A DNA stretch of 18,244 bases from B18-G4 sp003648575 (lineage in GTDB: Bacteria; Bacteroidota; Bacteroidia; Bacteroidales; B18-G4): positions 1-18,244 of the forward strand of contig JAOZTN010000057.1 in assembly GCA_029942245.1 (NCBI GenBank), read 5' to 3'. Below the pieces are notes generated by a model. The model did not search any database, was not told where the DNA came from, and saw nothing but the letters and a program-made list of their open reading frames with translations. The position numbers and the translations under genes were made by a program. This document shows positions 9,441 through 16,407 of this stretch, in pieces; within the stretch, counting starts at the first letter, position 1; each line of letters begins with the position of its first letter.

Positions 9441-9448
9441 TTGAAAGA

Positions 9449-9456
9449 CAAAAATA
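9449..9456 (-). promoter_or_regulatory. Possible -7 element (TATTTTTG) upstream of mbnP
   Basis: On the - strand TATTTTTG matches the Bacteroidota TAnnTTTG -7 consensus and ends 8 nt before the first mbnP ATG. If used, the transcript would be almost leaderless. The 60-bp spacer before mbnP is the largest gap near the front of the cluster, which makes an internal promoter possible. The motif is short and A/T-rich, and no -33 element is evident, so it may be chance. Confidence 0.25.
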
Positions 9457-9500
9457 ATGATAATTAGGTTGCCTGATACCCACTTATAGTGTAGTAATAT

Positions 9501-9860
9501 TTATTGAAATGGAACTGTTCCGGACACGGTAACGTATCTTACGGTATCCTGTGAACTGGAACCTTGCTTATATACTTTCCCATCGATAAGGATCTGAACA
9601 TTGATTGCGGAGCTGATGTCCGTGTAAATGGCCGATACAAATACGATATCGCCTTCCTCTGCAGTAAATGAATATTGCCATCGGTCCTGAGCACTGGCTG
9701 CTTCTATGCTTTGTTTCACCAGGGAACCATCCGCCACGCGATAGTTCACATCAAAGCCGGAAATTGACTTTGTAATGATATAAGATACCTGCTTCTCTTT
9801 GCTCTTCTGGCAAGAAAACAAGATAAAGATCAGGGGGATTATATACAGTATTTTTTTCAT
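9501..9860 (-). CDS. Small MmpS-like lipoprotein of the copper cluster
   Basis: 119 residues. I chose the ATG at 9858-9860 (MKKILYIIPLIFILFSC), which gives a clean lipoprotein signal (lipobox LFSC) and starts 4 nt after the receptor's stop codon (9865-9867); an upstream ATG at 9882-9884 would add eight non-signal residues and overlap the receptor. The mature part is a short all-beta sequence: VSYIITKSISGFDVNYRVADGS, then FTAEEGDIVFVSAIY, INVQILIDGKVYKQG and a final VSGTVPFQ strand. This pattern resembles MmpS-type / transport-accessory beta-sandwich domains by eye only. Tight coupling to the receptor suggests a shared job, such as holding or handing over substrate at the membrane. It has no obvious Cys/His/Met metal site beyond the lipidated Cys, so direct copper binding is not supported. 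Confidence 0.75.
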   Translation of the reverse strand: MKKILYIIPLIFILFSCQKSKEKQVSYIITKSISGFDVNYRVADGSLVKQSIEAASAQDRWQYSFTAEEGDIVFVSAIYTDISSAINVQILIDGKVYKQGSSSQDTVRYVTVSGTVPFQ

Positions 9861-9864
9861 GGGT

Positions 9865-11973
9865 CTAAATATTAAAGTACACACTCAAATAAAATATCCT
9901 GCCGGGTTCATACAAGTTTCCTTTTCCGCCAATGATATGCCTGTTAAGGTGTTCATAATAGGCTTTATCCAGAATATTGGAAACCCCACCGGTAAGTTTA
10001 AGGTAAGTGTTGAACTCGTATGAAAAATTAAAGTTCAGCAGTATAAAACCCGGGCTTTTCTCTTCCATATAGGCTTCAGACAGCTGATTTTGTGATGCTA
10101 CCATCCTCACATTGATATTAGGGATGAGTTTACCATCAAAAAAGCGGTAATAAACATCTATAGCTCCTTCCAGGGGTGGGATTTCAGGCAGCGGATCATT
10201 CTTTACTGTTTCCGTTCCCGTCACTTCTCCATTTTCAATGATATATTTCGTTGCCTCAGGGTTGATACCCCTGGTGCAGGCAGCACGGGCCCTGATGCCC
10301 CAATTATATTTCTCAGGCGTTTGATAAGTCAGCTCAAAGCCGCGCAGGTATACATGGTCCTCATTATAAAACTTTTTGACCCCATAAACTCCCGTGGTCT
10401 GGGGCCTGGCAACAGACTCGGGAACAAGCATTCCGGTGATATAATCTGTTACATAAGAAAAGAAGAAACCTCCCTCTATGGTCCCTGCCTTCGCGAATGT
10501 TAGTATGGCAGAAAGGTCAATTTCATTATTGGCTTCCGGTTTGAGTTGCGGGTTGCCCAGATAATCGTAGTTGTCGTATCCGACAGGTAGGAACATGATA
10601 AATCGTTCACTCATATCGGGACTTCGCACGCCTCGTCCGAGAGCCAGTTTCAGGACAAATTTCTTACTGAAATGAAATTGGCCTCCTACGCTTGCACTAA
10701 TATTGGTATAGTTTGATTCTACATCCGAATCCTTATATACTTCATTGCCCATTTTCACCAGTTTCAGCTCGCCTGAAGTGGCTCTGTTAAAATCGGCACG
10801 CATAGCAGCGTCCAGGGTGAATTTACCGAATACCCTTCTATACAGGACGAAAAGACCATTATTCTGTATCTGAGCATCGTTCCACAGATCTTCTTTCATG
10901 CTCGGCATAGTGGGTTCGAGGATCTTTGTTTTGTTGCGTTCCCCATCTTTCAGAATATGCTCATAGTCGGTTCCGAACACAAATATATTCTCCCCGAAAT
11001 CAAAGCTTCCATCCATCCTGAAGCCGTAATTCCTTGCCTGTATGTCGGAGACAGCCACGACGGTGTCGGAGAAAGGCCTTTCCTTGTTATCCATCAGGTG
11101 GCTGACATCGGAAATGTAAAGCTTGGCATTAAATTCCGTGAAAGTATTTGAAATCTTGATAGCCTTATAGTCGAGTGATGCCATGTATGTATTGTCCTCC
11201 CTTTCATCCATAGGCAATGCCGGGAAGTTTACATTCCTTCCATAGGAGCGGTCATAAGAAAGGATCAGATAATTGTTTTTAATTGGGCTGACACCCAGCT
11301 GCGCGGTATAATTATAGCGGTCGAAGGAAGACTTCACCTCCTTGCCGTTTCCATCCTCATAATCCCTAAATTTCTTCATATTTCCCGACAGGGAGAAGAA
11401 TACCTTATCATTTCCTCCGTCAACGGAAAATCTTTGTTTGAAACCATTCCAGTTGCTCTCATAGCCCATCATGGCGCCGACATTCACTCCAAATACACGC
11501 TGCGGAAGGGGTTGCATGGTCTTCATGTTCACCACGCCACCAAAGTTTGGTCCATATCTGAGCGCAAAAGGGCCTTTTATCACTTCCAGTGCCCTGATGT
11601 CGTCTACATCGACATGTGCAGTAGCCGGATCCATACGGTTCGGGCATCCCCCCTCGATCTTCTGGCCACCATTTAGTTGTACATTCAGCTGGCTGTATTT
11701 AAAGCCCCTGACGACAGGATCGAGGACCGCTCCTCCTTTACGTATCCCATTCACATTCGGTATTTGGCGCATCAATTCTCCAATATCCTTAGTTGGCAGC
11801 ACGTCGATCTCAAGGCGATGGATATCATCGATTGGGTAAGCCTGTTCCGGAACCTCAACTCCTATGATCACGACAGCTTCGAGGCTGATCAGGGTGTCGG
11901 GTAGCTCCTGTGCCATCACAGCTCCCAATGCTAATAAGAGGCTGAAAGCAATTAAACAGATCCCTTTTCTCAT
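9865..11973 (-). CDS. OprC/NosA-like TonB-dependent copper receptor
   Basis: 702 residues from the ATG at 11971-11973, which begins a signal peptide (MRKGICLIAFSLLLALGAVMAQ); an upstream ATG at 12030 would add 19 residues that precede the signal and overlap the promoter region. The plug domain covers roughly residues 45-155 (LMRQIPNVN, VVRGFKYSQLNVQLNG, IRALEVIKGPFALRYG, GGVVNM) and a 22-strand barrel follows, ending in the aromatic FYLSVYFNI. The motif GGCPNRMDP places Cys110 and Met114 as CxxxM, and SHLMDN places His292 and Met294 as HxM. These correspond to the Cu site described for Pseudomonas OprC, with similar spacing between the two halves. It should import copper across the outer membrane using TonB. 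No N-terminal carboxypeptidase-like domain of the SusC type is present. It is the first gene of a four-gene cluster with MbnP and a di-heme peroxidase. Confidence 0.88.
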   Translation of the reverse strand: MRKGICLIAFSLLLALGAVMAQELPDTLISLEAVVIIGVEVPEQAYPIDDIHRLEIDVLPTKDIGELMRQIPNVNGIRKGGAVLDPVVRGFKYSQLNVQLNGGQKIEGGCPNRMDPATAHVDVDDIRALEVIKGPFALRYGPNFGGVVNMKTMQPLPQRVFGVNVGAMMGYESNWNGFKQRFSVDGGNDKVFFSLSGNMKKFRDYEDGNGKEVKSSFDRYNYTAQLGVSPIKNNYLILSYDRSYGRNVNFPALPMDEREDNTYMASLDYKAIKISNTFTEFNAKLYISDVSHLMDNKERPFSDTVVAVSDIQARNYGFRMDGSFDFGENIFVFGTDYEHILKDGERNKTKILEPTMPSMKEDLWNDAQIQNNGLFVLYRRVFGKFTLDAAMRADFNRATSGELKLVKMGNEVYKDSDVESNYTNISASVGGQFHFSKKFVLKLALGRGVRSPDMSERFIMFLPVGYDNYDYLGNPQLKPEANNEIDLSAILTFAKAGTIEGGFFFSYVTDYITGMLVPESVARPQTTGVYGVKKFYNEDHVYLRGFELTYQTPEKYNWGIRARAACTRGINPEATKYIIENGEVTGTETVKNDPLPEIPPLEGAIDVYYRFFDGKLIPNINVRMVASQNQLSEAYMEEKSPGFILLNFNFSYEFNTYLKLTGGVSNILDKAYYEHLNRHIIGGKGNLYEPGRIFYLSVYFNI

Positions 11974-11994
11974 GACATGTGCTATTCGTTCAAA

Positions 11995-12002
11995 CAAAGG
12001 TA
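11995..12002 (-). promoter_or_regulatory. -7 promoter element (TACCTTTG) of the copper cluster
   Basis: On the - strand TACCTTTG matches the Bacteroidota TAnnTTTG -7 consensus and lies 21 nt before the chosen receptor ATG. Upstream there is a T-rich run ending in TTTG, 15 nt away, which is short for a -33 element. The position supports starting the receptor at 11973 rather than at 12030. I see no recognisable metal-regulator operator. Confidence 0.55.
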
Positions 12003-12082
12003 ATTTTTTTAAATATTCAAAAAAAGACAATACGTTATTTAGAGAGCATTTATAATTGGTTCGCTTTTGTTCTAATTCACCC

Positions 12083-12090
12083 TACCTTTG
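12083..12090 (+). promoter_or_regulatory. -7 promoter element (TACCTTTG) of the DUF2027/Smr gene
   Basis: TACCTTTG matches the TAnnTTTG consensus and ends 14 nt before the ATG at 12105, giving a very short leader. A TTTG at 12066-12069 is only 13 nt upstream and TTG at 12056-12058 is 24 nt upstream, so the -33 element is uncertain. The same 8-mer is used on the opposite strand for the copper cluster. Confidence 0.6.
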
Positions 12091-12104
12091 CAAAAAATTA
12101 AAAT

Positions 12105-13172
12105 ATGAAATTCAAAGTAGGCGATAAGGTTAAGTTCCTGAATGAGACAGGTGGTGGTGTTGTGAGTAAGATCGTGAGTGGGAGCCTGGTATATGTAGCG
12201 ACAACAGATGGGTTTGAATTACCTACATCTACCGGTGATATCATCAAAATGGAAGCTGAAACCAAGGCTGAAAAAATGTTTTCGGAAGATTTCGACGTTG
12301 ACCTGAGCAAGACCACGGGCCCGGATCAATCCGCTCCATCAGTAAATATGTTGGGCAGAGTCAAGAGCGGTGCTGAAGAGGCGCCAGGTTATTTTCTGGC
12401 TTTTGTACCCTCCGACCAGCAGTGGTACATTACCGGCGATCTTGAGGTTCGCCTGATCAATCATACAAAAAACGATATCGTATATAACCTTCTTCTTCAG
12501 GATGATGAAGGACAGTATTTCGGATTCGAGTATGGCTCTGTAGAAGCAGGTTCATCTGCGGAAATTGAGATGATCGAACGCGAAGGCCTGCCCGGCTGGA
12601 CTGATGGTGTGATTCAAATACTGGCCCATTCTGAAGAACATGCCTACCTCCCACTCCAGTCAGCTTTTCATATCAAAGCATCCAAGTTCAGCAGTGAAGG
12701 TAGTTACCAGGAGTCCGGCCTGATCAACGAAAAAGCCATCATTTACAGGTTGGCCGATCTCAAATCCCTGAAAATGGTCCCGGGAAAGCATGAGGTAGTT
12801 AAGACAGAGGTAGAAGCCGTTGTTGTGAAGGCGGGTGAACAGCAGAGGGAAACCCTTATTGGTAAGCATGCCGTGGGTCCGCATGCTGCAGTTGTCGACC
12901 TCCACATAGGTGAAATCGTCGATAATATTGCAGGCCTCAGCAGCCACGATATGTTCCTGCTCCAGATAAATTACTTCGTAAAAACACTGGAAAGCGCTAT
13001 GGCCAATAACTTTCGTAAGCTTACTTATATCCACGGCATTGGAAATGGCGTGTTGAAAAATGCCGTCATAACAAAACTGAAAGAATACGAAGGGCTTCAG
13101 GATAAAAGCGCCAGCCTGGCGGAATTCGGACATGGAGCTATTGATGTTCTTATTCATTCGAAAAGTGAATAG
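12105..13172 (+). CDS. DUF2027 domain protein with C-terminal Smr domain
   Basis: 355 residues. The N terminus (MKFKVGDKVKFLNETGGGVVSKI... VATTDGFELPTS) is an SH3/KOW-like beta segment typical of the Bacteroidota DUF2027 family. The middle region (about 80-220; YFLAFVPSDQQWYITGDLEVRLINHT) is the beta-rich DUF2027 body. The C-terminal about 90 residues form an Smr domain: VDLHIGEIVDN, the HGIGNGVLKNAV motif (the conserved HGxG), and a final IDVLI strand. Smr domains act as nucleic-acid nucleases in MutS2 and in eukaryotic Smr proteins, so a nucleic-acid function is plausible, but none is established for this family as far as I know. No signal peptide, so cytoplasmic. It is divergent from the copper cluster, and I see no evidence that it takes part in copper handling. 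Confidence 0.88.
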   Translation: MKFKVGDKVKFLNETGGGVVSKIVSGSLVYVATTDGFELPTSTGDIIKMEAETKAEKMFSEDFDVDLSKTTGPDQSAPSVNMLGRVKSGAEEAPGYFLAFVPSDQQWYITGDLEVRLINHTKNDIVYNLLLQDDEGQYFGFEYGSVEAGSSAEIEMIEREGLPGWTDGVIQILAHSEEHAYLPLQSAFHIKASKFSSEGSYQESGLINEKAIIYRLADLKSLKMVPGKHEVVKTEVEAVVVKAGEQQRETLIGKHAVGPHAAVVDLHIGEIVDNIAGLSSHDMFLLQINYFVKTLESAMANNFRKLTYIHGIGNGVLKNAVITKLKEYEGLQDKSASLAEFGHGAIDVLIHSKSE

Positions 13173-13212
13173 TGCCTAATGAAAGTGTATAGCTTATAAT
13201 TATTTAACTTTT

Positions 13213-13247
13213 AACTAACTCAAAACTCAACACTCAACACTCAACAC
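13213..13247. repeat. Short tandem repeat of ACTCAAC type
   Basis: The sequence around 13213-13247 repeats an about 7-nt unit, CTCAACA (ACTCAAAACTC, then CAACACTCAACACTCAACAC). It lies in the spacer between the DUF2027 gene and the DUF3078 gene. It is read here as a simple intergenic repeat. Related sequence in reverse orientation forms the 3' end of the mbnP gene (8637-8665). Confidence 0.7.
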
Positions 13248-13253
13248 TTTTAT

Positions 13254-13261
13254 TATTTTTG
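13254..13261 (+). promoter_or_regulatory. Possible -7 element (TATTTTTG) of the DUF3078 gene
   Basis: TATTTTTG matches TAnnTTTG and sits 62 nt before the ATG at 13324, directly after the short tandem repeat. No -33 element can be placed, because the repeat occupies that position. If this is the promoter, the repeat copy number would lie in its upstream region. Confidence 0.4.
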
Positions 13262-13323
13262 CAAACCAAACGAGTATTTGATTGTTATAAATGGCAATAA
13301 CGAATTAACCAAAAAGAATTCAT

Positions 13324-14265
13324 ATGAAAAAGATCATTACGCTGGCAGCGATGCTGCTATTTACATCTGGAGTCATCCTGAATGCACAGGCCCCGGCCGA
13401 TTCAACCAAAAACTGGAAAATCGGTGGTGATGTTTCCCTGACCTTCGGACAGTCGGCTTTTGTTAATTGGTCGGCAGGAGGTATAAACTCACTTTCACTA
13501 AATGGCTTATTGAATTTACATGCTGATTATCAGAAGAATAAGTCGATCTGGACTAACAACCTGATCATGGCTTACGGGATGTACAAAGAAAAGGATGATA
13601 AACGCAAAAAGAACGACGACAAGATCGATCTTATCTCCAACTATGGGTATGAGATGGTCAAGAACTGGTATTATTCAGTAACTATTGGATTCAAATCACA
13701 GTTTGACAAAGGTTTCCCGGACGACAATGATTCGGTTTACTCATCAAACTGGTTGGCACCGGCCTATACAACTCTTGGTCTTGGCCTCACATACAGGCCA
13801 AATGATAACCTGCAACTGATCCTTTCCCCCGCTACCTACAGATTGACCGTCGTGAACAACCAGCGTCTGGCCGATGCAGGTGAATACGGAGTTGATCCGG
13901 CTGAGTATGAAATGATCAACGACAGCACCATGGTACAGACTAAGAACGGAAAGAAGGTCAGGCATGAGTTTGGTTTCAATCTGAAGTTCATGTATAAGGT
14001 TACACTGTGGAAAAATGTAGATTTCCAGACTAACCTGGAACTCTTCTCCAACTACCTGGAAGAGCCTCAAAATATTGATGTGTACTGGGACAACTACTTC
14101 ACATTTACCGTGAACAATTGGTTATCTGCCAAGTTAACCACCAGCTTTATCTACGACCACGATATCAATATAACAGATAAAAACGGGAATACAGGCCCAA
14201 GGACACAGTTTAAACAGACATTCGGATTCGGCCTTGCCTACAAGTTTGGGCATCAGCATGAATAA
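13324..14265 (+). CDS. DUF3078 family outer-membrane beta-barrel protein
   Basis: 313 residues with a signal peptide (MKKIITLAAMLLFTSGVILNAQA). The mature part begins with the DUF3078 hallmark WKIGGDVSLTFGQSAFVNWSAGGINSLSLNG and continues as alternating amphipathic strands with aromatic turns (NNLIMAYGMYK, TLGLGLTYRPNDNLQLILSPATYRLT, FGFNLKFMYKVTLWKNVDFQTNLELFSNY). It ends FGFGLAYKFGHQHE; the FGLAYKF strand resembles a beta-barrel closing signal, followed by a short polar tail. The family is widespread in Bacteroidota and its function is unknown; an outer-membrane location is inferred from sequence pattern. It is preceded by a 151-bp spacer with a candidate promoter and followed by a hairpin, so it is probably a single-gene unit. 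Confidence 0.85.
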   Translation: MKKIITLAAMLLFTSGVILNAQAPADSTKNWKIGGDVSLTFGQSAFVNWSAGGINSLSLNGLLNLHADYQKNKSIWTNNLIMAYGMYKEKDDKRKKNDDKIDLISNYGYEMVKNWYYSVTIGFKSQFDKGFPDDNDSVYSSNWLAPAYTTLGLGLTYRPNDNLQLILSPATYRLTVVNNQRLADAGEYGVDPAEYEMINDSTMVQTKNGKKVRHEFGFNLKFMYKVTLWKNVDFQTNLELFSNYLEEPQNIDVYWDNYFTFTVNNWLSAKLTTSFIYDHDINITDKNGNTGPRTQFKQTFGFGLAYKFGHQHE

Positions 14266-14289
14266 GCTCGAAGTCTGATATCTGAAGAA

Positions 14290-14327
14290 TGAAAAGCGAA
14301 GTTGGATATTTCTGATTTCGCTTTTCA
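14290..14327. terminator. Hairpin between convergent DUF3078 and rlmN genes
   Basis: A perfect 11-bp inverted repeat, TGAAAAGCGAA (14290-14300) with TTCGCTTTTCA (14317-14327), has a 16-nt loop. It is followed by CTTTTCAG on the + strand and by TTCTTC on the - strand, so it could end transcription in both directions between the convergent genes. The T tracts are weak. The surrounding TCTGATATCTGA / TTCTGATTTC sequence is repetitive. Confidence 0.5.
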
Positions 14328-14345
14328 CTTTTCAGAATTCTGATT

Positions 14346-15544
14346 TCAAAAGTCTTTTTCTCCCTCTTTTTCCAGAAGCTCTTTCGTTGATAATAAGCCA
14401 CAGGCAGCGGCTATATCCAGCCCTCTGCTGGCACGAATGGTTGTGGTCACCCCTTTGGCATTCAGGGCATCTTTGAATGCAAGTATGGCCTTATCGCTAG
14501 ATCCTTCAAGTGGTGTTCCGGGTACAGGATGGAAACGGATAAGGTTGATCTTTGCTTTGAGGCCATGCATCAGCCTCACAAGTTCATTCACATGACGGCG
14601 TGTATCGTTCAAACCCTTAAACATGATGTATTCGAAGGATATTTTCCGCTGCTTTGGGAATTCGAATGATTTCAGCATGCTGAAGATCTCATCCAGGGGA
14701 TAAACATTTTCTATAGGCATGAGATTTTTGCGCTCCTCTTCGAAAGGCGTATGCAGGCTTACGGCCAGGTGGCAATCACTTTCATCGATAAAGCGGCTCA
14801 TGGCAGGAATGATGCCGATGGTAGATACGGTGATCCTCTTCGGGCTTATCTCCATACCCCAGGTGGACGTGAGTATCTCCAGCGTCTTCATCAGCTTGTC
14901 CATATTATCAAATGGTTCTCCCATCCCCATAAATACCAGGTTGCTTACTTCATCCCGTTCGGGAAGGTTCCACAACTGGTTAATGATCTCAAGCGGGCTG
15001 AGGTTGGCCTGGAAACCCTGCTTGCCGGTCATGCAAAAAAGGCAGCCCATCTTGCAACCTGCCTGTGAAGAGATGCAAAGGGTATTTCTCTTTTCCTCAG
15101 GGATATAGGCTGCTTCAATAAAATTATTCTTTCCCGTAGGGAAGAGATACTTTTTGGTACCATCGGTTGATTCCTCCACCCTGGTATGCGCANNNNNNNN
15201 NNNNNNNNNNNNNNNNNNNNNNNNNNNNNNNNNNNNNNNNNNNNNNNNNNNNNNNNNNNNNNNNNNNNNNNNNNNNNNNNNNNNNNNNNNNNAGGGAAGA
15301 GATACTTTTTGGTACCATCGGTTGATTCCTCCACCCTGGTATGCGCAATGCTGCCAATGCAATACTTTTCCTCGAGCAGCTCCCTGGCCTTTTTCGACAG
15401 GTTGCTCATCTCTTCGAAACCGGAAACCTTTTTCTTGTATATCCAGTCTGCGAGCTGTGCCGCAGTAAAGCGTGGCAAGCCCAGTGATGTCGTTATCTCC
15501 TGTAGCTCTGTGAGTGTTTTTCCTAGTATTGCTTGTTTTTCCAT
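14346..15544 (-). CDS. rlmN: RlmN: dual-specificity 23S rRNA/tRNA adenine-C2 methyltransferase (interrupted by an assembly gap)
   Basis: Radical-SAM enzyme that methylates C2 of A2503 in 23S rRNA and A37 in some tRNAs. The gene is split by 100 N (15193-15292) with a frame change; removing the N run and one copy of the 55-bp duplication gives 347 residues, the usual RlmN length. Visible landmarks are the N-terminal accessory domain (LGLPRFTAAQLADWIYKK), Cys105, the 4Fe-4S motif CKMGCLFC (Cys112, 116, 119), the SAM-binding FMGMGEPFDN, SLHTPFEEER, and the C-terminal catalytic cysteine in RGLDIAAACGLL. The ATG at 15542-15544 is preferred; an adjacent TTG at 15545-15547 is the other candidate. The ATG overlaps the stop of the upstream oxidoreductase gene (TGATG), which suggests translational coupling. 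Confidence 0.93.
15193..15292. other. 100-N scaffold gap with 55-bp duplicated flanks
   Basis: Exactly 100 N, flanked by identical 55-bp sequences at 15138-15192 and 15293-15347. Both copies encode the same RlmN stretch (about residues 67-84), so the duplication cannot be real in a working gene. As with the first gap, deleting 155 bp restores the frame. The repeated pattern points to a k-mer-overlap scaffolding artefact, and no sequence appears to be missing. Confidence 0.93.
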
Positions 15545-16221
15545 CAAAAATATATTTCAGCTATAATGTTTTCGTAGGGAATCCCCTTGTCGATGAGCAG
15601 ATCCCTGGTTTCCACCACCATTTCGGCCAGGCCACAAAGGTAATACTTCCTGTGAGGGTCGAGTGATTCCTGTTCGCGGAGATATGATGTCAGGCGTCCT
15701 TCATAAACCCCGGGCCCTTTTTCCCTGGAACAGCAACGGATGTAGTTTTCCTCGCCCAGGGTAGCGGCAAGTTCTTCACTAAAATAAAAGGAATCCAGTG
15801 TGCGGCCGCCATGGATCAGCATTTTATCCTTATCCAATCCCGACCTCAGCATAGATACAAAGGGAGCCACACCGGTGCCGGAGGCGATAAAGACAGCAGC
15901 ATTGGCACTTCCGTAGAAGCTCCCGAAAGGTTCCGAAACAAAAAGGGTATCGCCGGCCTTCAGTTCTGCAAGTCCGGGGCTCACCTCACCACCGGGTTTG
16001 ATATTATACAGCAAACTAATCATGTCATCCGTATTCCCGCTGGCGATGCTATAAAGGCGGGGCTCCGATCCCTCATCAATGGAGATCCCGACCACCTGGC
16101 CGGCCGCAAAAGAATGACTCCTGGGATATGACAGCACATATACATCGGGAGCAACAGACACATTGCTTTCCACCTTTACGGCGTACATCTCGAGGTCATG
16201 GTGAAACTCATTGCTACTCAT
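15544..16221 (-). CDS. FAD/NAD(P)H-binding oxidoreductase (ferredoxin-NADP reductase family)
   Basis: 225 residues from the ATG at 16219-16221 (MSSNEFHHDLEMYAVKVESN). A longer frame from a TTG at 16281 is unlikely because a promoter element (16269-16276) lies inside it. The FAD-binding barrel contains RLYSIASG (55-62), followed by GGEVSPGL and the KAGDTLFVSEPFGSF turn. The nucleotide-binding half has GTGVAPFVSMLR (115-126), YYLCGLAEMV (193-202) and the C-terminal AEIYF expected for this fold. There is no 2Fe-2S domain, so it should pass electrons between NAD(P)H and an external partner such as ferredoxin or flavodoxin. It overlaps rlmN by one base. RlmN is a radical-SAM enzyme that needs an external reductant, so a reductase as its coupled partner is suggestive but unproven. 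Confidence 0.85.
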   Translation of the reverse strand: MSSNEFHHDLEMYAVKVESNVSVAPDVYVLSYPRSHSFAAGQVVGISIDEGSEPRLYSIASGNTDDMISLLYNIKPGGEVSPGLAELKAGDTLFVSEPFGSFYGSANAAVFIASGTGVAPFVSMLRSGLDKDKMLIHGGRTLDSFYFSEELAATLGEENYIRCCSREKGPGVYEGRLTSYLREQESLDPHRKYYLCGLAEMVVETRDLLIDKGIPYENIIAEIYF

Positions 16222-16268
16222 GGGCACGATATTAGGGGAATAAACATTTGTGGGGGTGTATTGTTTAT

Positions 16269-16276
16269 CAAATGTA
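16269..16276 (-). promoter_or_regulatory. -7 promoter element (TACATTTG) of the oxidoreductase-rlmN pair
   Basis: On the - strand TACATTTG matches TAnnTTTG and lies 47 nt upstream of the chosen ATG at 16221. No clear -33 element is seen. The opposite-strand element at 16381 serves the divergent gene. Confidence 0.5.
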
Positions 16277-16380
16277 CGCAATATCTTTCGTGTACCATTG
16301 CCCCGGCCCCTTCCATGCTTATAGGGATGGGTTCAGGGGGCGTGTAATAACAATTTAAATTTTAAGCTACTCGAAAAACG

Positions 16381-16388
16381 TATCTTTG
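16381..16388 (+). promoter_or_regulatory. -7 promoter element (TATCTTTG) of the secreted propeller gene
   Basis: TATCTTTG matches TAnnTTTG and ends 19 nt before the ATG at 16408. The upstream region is A/T-rich (TTTAAATTTTAAG), but no exact TTTG is found at the expected -33 distance. Confidence 0.55.
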
Positions 16389-16407
16389 TCCCTACATATC
16401 TATTAAC

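Noticed and set aside
7415..12030. Methanobactin biosynthesis genes (precursor peptide, MbnB, MbnC) expected beside MbnP/MbnH
   Set aside because: No such genes or Cys-containing precursor peptide were found on either strand in the cluster or its spacers; all other open frames there are antisense shadows of the four genes.
12066..12090. TTTG at 12066-12069 as the -33 element paired with TACCTTTG
   Set aside because: The spacing of 13 nt is clearly shorter than the about 19-21 nt usual for Bacteroidota promoters.
14134..14401. Small - strand open frames of about 63-64 residues around 14134-14401
   Set aside because: They cross the end of the DUF3078 gene, the hairpin and the 3' end of rlmN, and their sequence reflects the repetitive spacer; no family resemblance.
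15124..15566. Several open frames running through the N run in rlmN
   Set aside because: They exist only because N codons are read through and the 55-bp flank is duplicated; they are shadows of rlmN.
16301..16340. Imperfect inverted repeat (CCCC...CCAT / ATGG...GGGG) between divergent genes
   Set aside because: The arms pair poorly and unequally, there is no T tract, and a terminator is not expected between divergent promoters.
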